From the NCBI GenBank assembly GCA_033239125.1, contig BSWB01000001.1:141375981-141439980 (forward strand): a stretch of DNA of 64,000 bases, read 5' to 3'. Numbering within the stretch: position 1 is the stretch's first letter; every line of letters begins with the position of its first letter. Below, one piece after another: positions 12,522 to 23,543 of the stretch. The DNA comes from Fagopyrum homotropicum (taxonomy: Eukaryota; Streptophyta; Magnoliopsida; Caryophyllales; Polygonaceae). The notes beneath the pieces are model-generated. The model searched no databases. It was not told where the DNA came from and saw nothing but the letters and a program-made list of their open reading frames with translations. A program made the position numbers and the translations under genes.

Positions 12522-12537
12522 CACTAGAACCGAATTT
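12522..12537. repeat. TSD of LINE-2 (poly-A side)
   Basis: CACTAGAACCGAATTT occurs here, running into a T run (the poly-A tail of a minus-strand LINE), and again at 18018-18033 at the other end of the element. Confidence 0.95.
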
Positions 12538-12664
12538 TTTTTTTTTTTTTTTTTGAAAATTTACTTGCATTAAGATTGAAAGGATTTACAAGGGAAGATC
12601 AAGGTGCAGAATACATAAGAAGAGGAGCAAAATCAAGAGGAGCAAAATCAAGGGGGGGGGGAAG

Positions 12665-12803
12665 AGCGTAGCAAGCCAGGGCTAGGGAGGAGTGTGGACA
12701 AGGGAGATTCCAAGCATGGTAGCAAGCCAGGGCTAGGGAGAGCGTAGCAAGCCAGGGCTAGGGAGGAGTGTGGACAAGGGAGATTCCAAGCATGGTAGCA
12801 GTG
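12665..12803. repeat. 76-bp tandem duplication at the 3' end of LINE-2
   Basis: The unit beginning AGCGTAGCAAGCCAGGGC at 12665 restarts at 12741 with period 76 and runs to 12803, about 1.8 copies. The second copy overlaps the last codons of ORF2, so the duplication copied the ORF2 C-terminal end into the 3' UTR. A shorter word, GCAAGCCAGGGCTAGGGA, recurs inside the unit. Confidence 0.85.
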
Positions 12804-15800
12804 GCTCTAGACTCAGGGGAGCGATCCTTCCAATGATGAGCGAAGTGAGTCTTAAGGGCGTTGATAACATCAGCGGCACAGTCGACGGCTCTGGTAAAGG
12901 AGTTGTTGAAGATGAGTGAATTCCGGACTTTCCAGGTGGTATAGATGAATGTGATGATCGACGCGGTACGTATGTTATCAATGAGCTTGTGCTTTGGGGG
13001 ATGATTCGAGCTTAACCAGGACCAAAGATTGTTGACATATGGGGCTGGATAAGGGACTCTAGTCCATCTGGAGATGATGTCCAAAACGAGAGAGGTATAG
13101 CTGCAGGCATTCCAAAGGTGATCATCATCTTCAGCCATGTAGTTGCATAGTTTACACGTGTCTGAGTCAATTAGGTTCCATCTTTTAATCTTGGTCAAGG
13201 TGGGGAGCTTCCGGTGGCTAGCAATCCAAGAGATATAGCTGCATCTTGGGATGTTGTATTTGAGCCAGATGGATCTGTGTGGAGGGTGGGTGAAGAGTGG
13301 AAGGTCCGGTCTTAGCAGATTGTAAGCTTTGCGGGATGAGAAGGTTCCGTTGGCATTCGACAGCTGCGGAGTAGCATTGGTGCTAACCAAAGGGGGGTGC
13401 AGTTCGTCTCTGATTTTCAGTAAACATTTCCAGGAGAAGCTGTGATGTGCTTTGGGTCTGGTGTACCAGATACTTTGGCCTTTGAGGATGTTACTTTCGA
13501 TCCAATTGCACCAGAGGTTGCAGTCCTTGCGGTCAATGTCAAATAAAAGCCTGGTAAGTAGCACCTTGTTTCTGGTATAAAGGTCCGGGAACCCTAGCCC
13601 ACCAGAAGCCTTAGGGGTGCAAACAGTAGTCCAAGCAACCAAGGCACGTCCACTACTCACCTTCCCTGCCTAGAGGTACGAACGGAGTAAACAATGAATT
13701 TTGTTGATGATGAAGGCAGGCAGAAGGAATATCGAGCTCCAATATTGATTGATGGCTATGATAATGGAGTTAATAAGCTGGGCACGACCAGCATAAGATA
13801 GCTTCTTTGCGCTCCAGGAATGGATACGTTTGGTGGTGCGATGAATGAGGGGGAGGTAGTCTGAAATAGCAAGTCTCCTGCAGCCAACAGGGACCCCTAG
13901 GTAGTGAAATGGAAGTAAGCCAGTGTTGATGCCAGTGATAGAGCAAGCCAAGGACTGGTCCTGGGAAGACATTCCCCCCATGTAGAGGGAAGATTTGGAT
14001 GAGTTAATTTTGAGTCCCGAGAGCTCACCAAAGACGTCCAGGTAGTCCTTGAGAATTTTGATAGAGGTGCAGTCTCCACGACAGAACAACATCAGATCGT
14101 CAGCGAAGGAGAGGTGGGTGATTTGAGGGGTTCGGCATTTAGGGTGGAGGTGGAATGCAGTGTTTGTGGTGTTGGAGAGGATAAGCTGGGAGAGGTATTC
14201 AATGGCTAAGGTGAAGAGGAGGGGGGATAGAGGGCAACCTTGCCGTAAACCTCTAGAGCTCTTGAAGTGTCCTCTAAGAGAGCCATTAATATTGACCGAA
14301 TAGGTAACCGTTGAGATGCATTCTTTGATCAGGCTGATGAAGTGATCAGGGAAGTCCATTTTGGTCATGCAGTGGATGATGAAGGTATGGTCAATGTTAT
14401 CGAAGGCTTTGGAGAGATCTACCTTTAAAGTGGCTTTGGGGGAGATGTTTTTCCGATTGTATTTGTGTAGTAGTTCCTGACAAATGAGCACGTTGTGCTT
14501 GATGGAGTGGTTCTTAACGAATGCACTTTGGTAGGATCCTATAATGTGGGGGAGGATTGAACTAAGACGGGTAGATAGGATCTTGGCTATGGTTTTGTAT
14601 ATGGTTGAGCAGCAGGAAATAGGACGGTAGTCGGCAGGTGTGATTGGGGTGTCCGATTTTGCAATGAGGGAAATAGAGGCGTTATTGATCTGCTTGAGGA
14701 GTTTCCCGTGCTTGAAAAAATCATGGATTGCATCAGTAAAGTCTATGTTGATGATGTCCTAAGAAGCCTTAAAGAATTTGGCGTTGTATCCATCCGGTCC
14801 AGGGGCTTTGTTATTGCCAATGCCGAATAAGGAAGTTTTGATTTCTTCATCCGTAACCTGCATTGAAAGAAAAGTTTTGTTAGAGGGGGTGAGGGTTGGT
14901 AGGGGTAGGTCAGGGAAGGAAGGGTTATTGGTTTGGGTTGGGTGGTTAAGGGTAGTTTGGAAGTGGGAGATAAAAGCGGAGGCGATGAGTTCAAGGTCAG
15001 TTGCAGTGCTGCCATCCAGGTTTTTGATTGAATGGATATGGTTATGGCTCCTTCTGGTCTTGATGCTCCTGAAAAAGAATGAAGAGCACTGATCTCCATG
15101 GTTTATCCATTTGGCTTTGGATAATTGACCGAGAGTGGTGTTGAGCGTACGGATGCTTTCGTTGAGTGAGGCAGTGAGGGATTTCTCAGCAGTTTGGAGA
15201 GAAGAGTTGTGAAGATCATTACGGAGCCTGCTTTGGACGTTTTGGAGGCTCTTTCTATTGCAGTTGATTGCTTCATGGATCTCTTCAAGTTTTTGGCTGC
15301 CAAATTTTTTGAGAATGGGTTTGAGATTTTTCAACTTTCTGGTGAGAATGAACATGGGGTTACCCTTAACATCAACACTCCAAACACTATTGACGCAAGG
15401 GGCAAAGTTCTCATGGTTAGCCCAGAGGTTATTGAATCTAAATGGGAGGTTTATCTTGCCCGTAGGGGGGGGGGTAATTGAGAAAAGGGCAGGAGAGTGG
15501 TCCGAAACATTGGGCAAGTCAAAGTGGGCTTGCGAATGAGGGAACTTAGTTAGCCAAGAGAGATTGGTAAGGATACGGTCGAGCTTGCACCATGTACGCG
15601 ACCCAATCTGCTTGTTGTTCCAGGTGTACTTGCTCCCCGAGTATGGTAGGTCCATGATATTATTTTGATCGAAGCAGGTTGCAAGTTCTTTTGATTGCTG
15701 GGAGATGCAAGGTGAGTTGTTTGTGTTCTTCTCATCAGGGGTGAGGGTGACATTAAAGTCACCAAGAAGAGCCCAGGGCGTGGATGAGTTGAGCAAACCA

Positions 15801-16198
15801 ATCGTCTCAATGGAGGACCAAAGGCTGGCCCTATCATCAGGGTTATTATGGGCATAGATGAAGGAAAGTTCAAGGTTGTGTGAGTGGTTGGGGAGGGGCT
15901 GGTGGCAGGAGGCTTTACAATGGATGATTTGATCAGTGATGAGGGTAGTGGTGAGATGGATTTTGGAAGGATTCCACCAAATCCAAATTCTGCAGTTATG
16001 TGCAAGAGAGGAGTTGGAAACCTGGTTCCAGGAGGGAAGTAAGTGTTTGGAGATACGGGATTCGTTGTTAGAACGTAGCCTGGTTTCCAGGATAGCCAGG
16101 ATGTCAATATCATTATTCTTCACCAAATTCTGAACGGCTTTTTGTTTGATAGGGTCGTTCAGGCCCTTAATGTTCCATGAACATACTTTAATATTCAT
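12758..16198 (-). pseudogene. LINE-2 ORF2 (endonuclease-RT), two nonsense codons
   Basis: One minus-strand frame from the ATG at 16198 (MNIKVCSWNIKG) to the stop at 12758. It is broken only by TAG codons at 14759-14761 and 13670-13672. The endonuclease shows WNIKGL, AILETR, LLGDFNV and SDHSPA. The RT shows KAPGPDGYN, YRPISCCSTIYK, KVDLSKAFD, GLRQGCPLSPLLF and the catalytic FADD. The C-terminal part has the zf-RVT pattern (C-KLC, then H-LWNAC). No frameshift is present. Both TAGs sit where Trp (TGG) would fit the family pattern, consistent with G-to-A transitions. An upstream in-frame ATG at 16228 overlaps ORF1 and is less likely. Confidence 0.9.
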
Positions 16199-16217
16199 TA
16201 GAACCAAGTACAATATC

Positions 16218-17903
16218 CTAGGCAACACTTGTTGGCAGGATGGGGTTAAGAGAAGGAGGTGAGTGTGATTCTTCAGGGAGGCCGTGTGGGGGGGGGGGGG
16301 GGCTGGAGGTAGTCATTGTTTCAAGGTTTAGGGTGAGGCCTGGGGGTGTCTCTGAAGGAGAGTTGGGGGGTTCAGAGTTGTTTGGGAGGTTGGGGCTTGA
16401 GAGTGATGAAGAGCTAGTGCATGCTTTCAGGGCCTGCATGGGGATCTCAAGCTGAGTGTTGGTGGAAGGGGTGGGTTGTGTTATCAGTTTTGTTTTGGTG
16501 TTTGTGAGATGACTTGGTTTGGTGGTGGCGTTAGGCTGGTTGGAATTATATGGGAGGATGGATGGGCCGTGATCGATCTTATGGGATGGATCTGGAGTGT
16601 GGAGAATTGGGCCAAGGTTGTGGTTGTTGCGAGATTTGTGGCAAGTATATTGGGAAGGTTTATCATCTCCTGCCTTGTTGTCAACTTTCAATAGAGAGCA
16701 GGTGTGGCCAAAAATGAGGCAGGAAGGGCAGTGCGGGGGGATCCAGTCATAGGTGACTTTTTGTGTGAGTAAAACATCATCAGGCCCTGAGAGAGTGACT
16801 TCCCGGAGGAGGGGACGGGAAGCCTGGATGTCGACAAGAATGCGAGTGTACCCCATCCTGTCTTGATTTGCCGAACAGGAATCCGTAAGGATGGGAGTAC
16901 CTAAGGCGAATCCGATCTTGGCGAGCATATGCTTTGACCAAAAACGATAATCCAAGTCGTGGAGGGTGGCCCAAATGGGGACAAAATTCAAGCAGGAGTA
17001 GTCGAGGGGCAGATCCTTCGTCCATCTCTTAAGGAGAAGAGTAGTAGAGCTATTGGTGGCCCAGGGACTACCATGAAGAATTGAGTTGAGATCTTCTTCA
17101 TTGGCAAATTGGAAGATGAAGACTCCATTGTCTTTGCATAGGATTTTTGGTGGATAGATTGTGTTCCAATGAACACGAATGAAGGCGGCCATACGCTGGA
17201 AGTTGATGGTGCTACCGAGGGGAAACCCTACTAGTGATAGTAGCCATTTCTGAGTCGTTTCAGCAACATCGTCCTCAGAAAATTTGATGAATCCTGATTC
17301 GAATCCAGGGACGTAGTGAAGGGGAACATGATTACCGCTTATGTTGCTCGAGGTCAAATCTTTGTAGGAGAGCGAGGGGTCGGCTAAAGGTATAGTGGCA
17401 TTTATTGTGTCTTTTTGGGGATGAGGGTCGGTTAAAGTTGACAGGGAATGTTGGACGAATGAAGAGGGGGGAGATGAAAGGGTGCAATTAAGTGGGGGTG
17501 GTAAAACGTTGGTGTTAGCGCAGCCCATCACCGGAGTGGGTGGTTGAGAGGGGAGGGGAGGTAAGGGGTGTTGTGGGTTGGATTGGGGAGGGTGAACGTT
17601 AGGGCTAAGGTCGTGGTTTGAGTTTGTGTTCAGAGAGGCCGGTTGTGGGGTATGGGTCGCATTCGGGGAGAGCGGCGGGAAGATGATTACAGAAGATAGA
17701 TCAGCGGCGTCTAGTCTTGGCTGAGAGCTGTTGATAAGTCTCTGGTTGTTGGACTGGATGAGTTCCTCAGGGATAGACTCGAAGGGGCTCACCGGGGAGC
17801 AAGTGTGGGTAGGGTTTGGTCGGGGATTTGTGGCGTTATGGGTCCTTGCTTGTAAGTCGGAGAGTTTAATGGAGAGACGTTTGGAGCGCCTCGAGCCAGC
17901 CAT
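16218..17903 (-). CDS. LINE-2 ORF1, DUF4283/zinc-knuckle protein
   Basis: Intact ORF of 561 codons when started at the ATG at 17903 (MAGSRRSKRLS). The frame stays open up to an ATG at 18038, but that ATG lies in host flanking DNA outside the element, so 17903 is preferred. The long N-terminal half is Pro/Ser/Asn-rich. The DUF4283-like region covers the middle (WLLSLVGFPLGS and GSPWATNSSTTLLLKRW). A CCHC-like knuckle (CPSCLIFGH) follows but lacks the last Cys at the usual spacing. The C-terminal tail is Thr/Pro-rich and includes a five-proline run encoded by 15 consecutive G on the plus strand (16288-16302). It is presumed to be the RNA-binding partner of ORF2. Confidence 0.85.
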   Translation of the reverse strand: MAGSRRSKRLSIKLSDLQARTHNATNPRPNPTHTCSPVSPFESIPEELIQSNNQRLINSSQPRLDAADLSSVIIFPPLSPNATHTPQPASLNTNSNHDLSPNVHPPQSNPQHPLPPLPSQPPTPVMGCANTNVLPPPLNCTLSSPPSSFVQHSLSTLTDPHPQKDTINATIPLADPSLSYKDLTSSNISGNHVPLHYVPGFESGFIKFSEDDVAETTQKWLLSLVGFPLGSTINFQRMAAFIRVHWNTIYPPKILCKDNGVFIFQFANEEDLNSILHGSPWATNSSTTLLLKRWTKDLPLDYSCLNFVPIWATLHDLDYRFWSKHMLAKIGFALGTPILTDSCSANQDRMGYTRILVDIQASRPLLREVTLSGPDDVLLTQKVTYDWIPPHCPSCLIFGHTCSLLKVDNKAGDDKPSQYTCHKSRNNHNLGPILHTPDPSHKIDHGPSILPYNSNQPNATTKPSHLTNTKTKLITQPTPSTNTQLEIPMQALKACTSSSSLSSPNLPNNSEPPNSPSETPPGLTLNLETMTTSSPPPPPHGLPEESHSPPSLNPILPTSVA

Positions 17904-18017
17904 GTGGGCAGGTGGGGTGGGGTGGGGAGCAGCCGGGAGGCCGCTCAGGGGTGGAGCAGGCGGAGCCGGCTCCAGAGGGTTGAGAGGGTAGGAAAGAGAA
18001 GAGAGGTTTTTAGGGTT

Positions 18018-18033
18018 CACTAGAACCGAATTT
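18018..18033. repeat. TSD of LINE-2 (5' side)
   Basis: The second copy of CACTAGAACCGAATTT, abutting the 5' end of the minus-strand LINE. Confidence 0.95.
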
Positions 18034-18433
18034 GACATGTAGGCCGACTACACATTAGTGTGAAAACCTTATGATGTGTTCGTTCCCTCAACTGCCACCT
18101 CACATTCATTCTTTCCTCCATCTAAAACCTAGAGACTAAAACAGAATCGAAACCCAAACCTCGAGTTGACCATGATTTCTTTGAGGAATCAATATTCTGA
18201 CCTTCCACACGATGCTTGTGAAATGGAAAAAACAACAATCCAAAAGGCAAAAATGTATGGCGGAAAAGGTTTGTTTTGAGCTTTGTTAAGAACTTCCACG
18301 ACTTTCCACCAAAAAAAAAAGAACTTCCACAACGGATCACTTCTAGAATATGATTCAAGCATGATGCTCATTGCGATTATGTGTTGGCATGGATAAGTGG
18401 GCGTGCTCTTACCCCCCACCCCCCACCCATGCA
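18034..18433. other. Unassigned intergenic DNA
   Basis: No gene, terminal repeat or RNA gene was recognised. A C-rich microsatellite-like run sits at about 18412-18428. Confidence 0.5.
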
Positions 18434-19877
18434 TGTTGTAAGTATACGGGAAAGGAACATCATACTACGTTGTAAGTCGATTATTCTAAGATAAGATCTA
18501 ATATGAGGTATTGACCCGTGTAGTTGGTCCGATCTTTCGACACCTAAAATACTTAATTGAAAAGAGAGATATGGGAAGAAGATGATCAGATGGATCGATA
18601 TATGGATAGACCAAGGTTGAACCCTAATAAGCTACCTGGAAGCACATTATGACACGATCGTACATAATTCGCACATAATACACAATCAGTGAAGTCCTAT
18701 AGAACCCTTCCCCCTACCCCAAATACAATAGGCTTTCAAAAAACCCTAGAGAACTTGGAGGTTAGCTTGAAGCTAGTTGAAGCATCTTGCTATGCCGTTG
18801 CAAGTAGAACACAATCAAACAAGTCTAATCGAGTTGCGAGCAACACGACTCTTACTCAAGTTGCTCTTCACTCCATGAAAACGACGGTAGACACTACAGG
18901 GGATAGCACAATGTGTTTATCAAAAAGTGCATGTCTATATTCAAGATGAAAAATAATGAGGCACATACTCCCTATTTATAGGGGTATGGCCGGCTAGGGT
19001 TACATAGGGGGACGACTATTGTGGGCTTGCAAAAGTCCGAAAGCCCGTGGTCCATCTAAAATAAGATAAGATCTAACCCTATGAAGATAAGATCTATCGT
19101 AGAAACATAAAATTAATATATTTTGTAGAAATAAAAATAAGATCTTCTAAAAAGATAAATCTATTTTTTAAGATTCCTTATAAGAAGACTTAATTTTATT
19201 TGCAAAATAATATAGACTTGGGTTGCAAATATGATTAAAACACGCAAGAATTAACCCATAATTAAACAAGTCTTTATGGGCTAAAAAATATAACGTAAAA
19301 TTAATTAGGTTGGTCTTAATCCACACGTGTAGGTGAAATAGCCATTTGCATGGCTGACCTTCCTCTCTTACATTGCTATGTACGTCTTTCATGCATGGTT
19401 GAGTTTACGTACATATTGGGCCTTAAGTGTTGGGATGATCTTGTATGTAGGCCTTGGTCTTCTAATGTTGAGGAACAAGGTGCCTCTTGTAAGATTTCCT
19501 CCTCCTTGTTGTGTGTATTCTCACGCTTTGATACACTCGTACTCGAGACCTACATATTTAGGATTGACGTAGTATATCTTTAGCATATTTTGTTTGTTCA
19601 TCCATCATCTCTTCTCAATTGAGTGGACTACATTGTATCCCATCCACTCCCATTCAATTTGCTCTTGGAAGTTTTCTTTGACAATCTTGGCTCTTTAAGC
19701 ACAATCTATCATAAATGATATCAGGAGCATTCATACTACCGGTCTTGAATTTTGTAAGCATAATCTGCCATTAATGATACCTTTTAGCGTATTTTGTGAA
19801 TGAAGTATATTTGATCTTGTTGAGATAAATAAATACCTAATTAGGAATCAGAAAAGTTTCACCAACAAATTCCAACA
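18434..19877 (-). mobile_element. Probable Copia-type solo LTR, minus strand
   Basis: The ends are TGTTGTAAG (18434) and TTCCAACA (19877), so on either strand the block reads TGTTG...CAACA, a common plant LTR terminus. On the minus strand a strong TATA box (CCCTATAAATAGGG, about 18970-18983) divides a U3-like part of about 890 bp from an R-U5-like part of about 530 bp. No coding region or primer-binding site flanks it, and the five bases outside each end do not match, so a TSD is not supported. The low-complexity ORF at 18689-18949 inside it is not taken as a gene. Confidence 0.4.
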
Positions 19878-20339
19878 AAAAAAGAGCAACATTCAAATAG
19901 GGAGCGAATATCAAAGAAGTTGCGAAGAAGAAGACTTCTCTCTAACGTCAACAAGTATCGTGTTATATTATTTTTCCTTTTCTAAAAAATAAAAATATTG
20001 GTCAAACTAAAGTTTGGGTTGAAAATGGGGGAAAATTGAAAATTTGTTAAACACAGTGGTCACCAACTAGAAAATAAAACGTCATGGTCACCAATCGAAA
20101 AAGATGAAACATCAAGGACACGAAACAAAATTTCCCTAATATTGTCTATTCATTTCAAGAAAACAAAATGTCAACACTACACCGAAAAACCCTCTTTTTA
20201 ATGTTATCAAGTTGATTGGACAACATCAAATTGACCAACTAATGCCGAAAAATGAAAAAATGACAAGTTGTTGGTTCGCTACTCCTCAAACATCGTTTTT
20301 TAAAAAGGAAACTGAACTGTGCGGTGTAAAATTGAAAAC
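19878..20339. other. Unassigned AT-rich DNA next to the LINE-3 3' end
   Basis: Contains CACTACACCGAAAAACC at about 20173 and a weakly related inverted word (GCGGTGTAAAATTG) near 20318. This might be a worn CACTA-type MITE, but the termini match too poorly to call. Otherwise nothing was recognised. Confidence 0.4.
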
Positions 20340-23300
20340 ATTAAAGCCTAAAGGATAATTAAAGGAAAGAGAAGCCATGTAATCAACAACAAGATTAGCC
20401 TCTCGGAAGATATGACGAAACTAGATGAACCAATCCTTACGAAGGAAGCCTCGACATTTAGATACCACACAAAATAGTGTGTGTGGAATGTCTTAATTCA
20501 TGAGCTTCACCACCAACTCAGAATCCGTCTCAACCTACACTTTGCGAAAAACTCTATTCCAAGTAAGATTCATGCCCATGTAGAGACCCTAGATCTTTGT
20601 CATAGGGACCGTGCAATCACAGATGTTAAACATAAACCCACATTTCCACTGCCCATAAGCATCCCGCAACACTCCCCAACCACTACACCTCCATCAGAAC
20701 CCAAGACTGATCCGTCCATATTTAACTTGATCTAATCCACAAAAGGGGTAGTCCACGAAACATTGATCCACGTCTTGGTAGCGCAATGAGAGTCCGATTA
20801 TTTGTTGTTAAAAACGCATAGGCAATAATTTTTGTTTGCATGAAAATAAATGAAAGACGATTGTAGGGAGACGGGGAAATTCGGAACACCATCATGTTTC
20901 GCCACTTCCAGCACCACCATAAGGAAAAATGAACCAAATATTCCAGGGCACGTTTTTTACAAGCATATGTGTAGTCCAAAGGTTCATAAGGAGCTAGTCT
21001 ACGTCCTATAAAGAGGAAAAGTTTTCCTAGAGTGCAACATGAATAAGACTTCTTCACATTGTAGAGGTGCTTGAGAAATCCCGGAAAAGGTGCTTAACAG
21101 TCTCAACTAGGGTACCAAAAACCGGGCAATCATCACATTGGGAAATATGTTGTCTGAACCATTTGGATTTAGTCGTAGTCTCCCATGAGCAAAATAGTCA
21201 AAGAAAAGTCCGACAATTTTTTGATCAACCCGAATATATGACTCGAAATGTGACCCTTAACCGGACACAAAGAGAGCACCTGAAATGCCAAGGAATAAGA
21301 GTAGATACCATCGGCTTCCATGTTCCACGCAATACAATCCAAGGCATCAAACAAGTCCTTCAAGAGTAACCAACAAGTTTCGTCAATGATTGCATCGGGA
21401 GAACGGAGTTGATTCTACTCCAATCCCATCCTGACCATTCACCCAAAATTCCAACATTTTGTCCGTCCAATTAAAACCCGACGAGGATGAAGATATCTCC
21501 TCTAGAAGTGGACGTTCACCACAACACATCATACTAGATCGGGCGCTCTCGCCCTTGAAAATAACCACTTGATTCCTTGCAATAACACATTTTGTTTAGC
21601 CCAATGATTTCTCTCAGAATAATCGACCCTCTCTTATAGATTGAGCAATTCAATAGTTCTCGAAACCCGTTTATACCATACTTAGCATCTAAAAAACTGG
21701 CTCAAGGCTTGTTATTGTTCTACATGAACCTTCACGTAAGTTTCCCAAGAGCCACCATATTGGCGGTCTTAGAAGACCTAATCCCGAGGCCACCAACGTC
21801 GGTAGGTTTGTAAACATTAGACCATGCAACTAAGTGAATGTTCCTTATTCCATCCTTATCATTCCACAAAAAAGAGCGACATACTTTATCTAGCTCGTTA
21901 CAGGTTGTAATTGGCAACTTAATGACCCACATAATATAGGTAGGAAAAGAGCATAGAATGGACTTAATTAAAGTAAGTCTTTTGGCAAAAGTCAACGACG
22001 TTCCTTTCTAAGACGCTAATTTGGACTTTGTTTGATCCACAAAGAAGTTGAAGTCGTTATTGGAGGCGCATGATTGTTGGATTGGAAAACCTAAATATTT
22101 ACCGAAATAAAAAATAAACGGTAACCCAACAACAACCTTAATAGCATCTCGAAAACTTCCGGTAACATTAGGTAAATTGAAACAACTAAATATGATTTCT
22201 AAAAATTGACTTTGAGCCTTGAGAACGAGAAAATTCCGTTCAAATAATTCTTTATATGAGAAACGGTAGCAATTGAGGCTTTAGTTAACAAAACAATGCC
22301 ATCCACGGAAATGACATGCGAAATGCCTGGACACTACGTTTAATCCTTATCGGCTTCCAAATACCCACATCAATGAGAATTTTGATCACATGACTTAACC
22401 TTTCTATGCATAGATTGAATTAGGATGGTGAAATGTGAACCCCTTGTCGTACATCTCCAGACAGGAAAAAAGCATGGGACATTTCCCTGTTCCACAACAC
22501 ACTCATACATGATGAACGAACACAAGCACTGATCCAATTTCTCCAAATAACCAGGAACCCCAAAAAAGCACAAGTTTCATCAATAAAGTCCCAAGGCAAT
22601 CTATCATATGCTTTCACCAAACCAATCTTGATGACCATCCATTGTTGTCCATACTTCTTCCTACCCATATAATGTATCATCTCGTGAACCAGAACTACGT
22701 TATCCTCAATCATCATGACCAGGATGAAACTACTCTAGAAGGGGTAGACAATACTATCAATAATATGTTACAGTCTTGAGACCATCAACTTAGAAATCAG
22801 TTTGTAAATTACATGCATTGAACAATCCGATGGGCTTAATCTTAGGCATGTTATCGGGTTTTCTCCCTTTGGGATCAGTGAAATAAGGTATCATTAAGGT
22901 CTTCCAACATAATAAATAAAGATAAGAACTCTTTGGCGCAACTCATCACCTTCGAGCCCACCAAGTCCTAACACTATTTAAAAAAGATTACACTAAACCC
23001 ATCATTTCCAAGTGCTTTAAGGGAGTCCATCGTAAACAAACAACTCTTGATTTTAATCAGTAAAATGCGTGTAGAGTAATTCTAACTCATAGTGAGGAAT
23101 GGGGGGAAAGTTAGCACATAATTACCTCCCGGACTAGCACTAATTGGGTCCACTGAGAACAACAAACGGTAATAGGTCATGGCCTTCTACTTCTAGAGAG
23201 AATTATCCGAGATTCAGACTCCCTCGTCGTTCATAATATTATCAACTCGATTATATCTTCTACGAACCAAGGTGCTCGTTTGGAACAATACGACATTTTT

Positions 23301-23543
23301 TGTCGCCTTCAACGATGAACTTATCCCTCGATTTTGCAACCATAACATTTCTTCTTTATCAAACACAAATCCAAATTGTTGTTGAAACTCAACCTACAAG
23401 TCCAACAACCCTTGAGACATTCACTCTTCAATTGCGGTCTGGACTACCGTCATTCTATCAATGATATCCTTCTTATTTCTATTGCTTCTTCCAAAGCTTT
23501 CAGAGTTCCATATCAACAATCTAACCTTAAGCACCGACAATAC
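20340..23543 (-). pseudogene. LINE-3 ORF2 pseudogene, 3' segment (RT to RNase H)
   Basis: Degenerate minus-strand LINE coding sequence with many stops and shifts. Recognisable pieces: the linker after the endonuclease at 23421-23538 (RLLIWNSESFGRSNRNKKDI); RT at 22420-22716 (IKIGLVKAYDRLPWDF, then VRQGVHISPS); the post-RT region at 21732-21995 (RLTLIKSILCSFPTYIM and SFLWNDKDGIR); the WWCWKWRNMMVF segment at 20722-21057; and a decayed RNase H (LNMDGS) at about 20400-20745. The segment ends at the TSD of Athila A (23539-23543). The reading frame resumes at 35505. This is the oldest of the three LINEs here. Confidence 0.85.
23539..23543. repeat. Left TSD (AATAC) of Athila A
   Basis: AATAC precedes the 5' LTR here and follows the 3' LTR at 35505-35509. 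Confidence 0.9.

Larger units (their letters stand above)
12538..18017 (-). mobile_element. LINE-2: full-length minus-strand L1-type LINE without RNase H
   Basis: A complete non-LTR retrotransposon with a 16-bp TSD. On the minus strand the order is: a leader beginning AACCCTAAAAACC; ORF1 (17903-16218); ORF2 (16198-12758), starting 17 nt after the ORF1 stop; a 3' UTR with a 76-bp duplication; and an A tail (plus-strand T run at 12533-12554). ORF2 ends after the zinc-binding region, so no RNase H is present. This sets it in a different lineage from LINE-1. The only lesions are two in-frame TAG codons. Confidence 0.95.

Noticed and set aside
16288..16302. Run of 15 G as a quadruplex-type regulatory element
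   Set aside because: It encodes a proline run in LINE-2 ORF1 on the other strand; a single homopolymer is weak evidence and its length may be an assembly artefact.
18689..18949. 86-codon plus-strand ORF
   Set aside because: No domain, and it lies inside the probable LTR just downstream (on the opposite strand) of its TATA box.
20165..20340. Possible CACTA-type MITE starting CACTACACCG
   Set aside because: The proposed inverted terminus shares only about seven bases (TACACCG) and there is no clear TSD.
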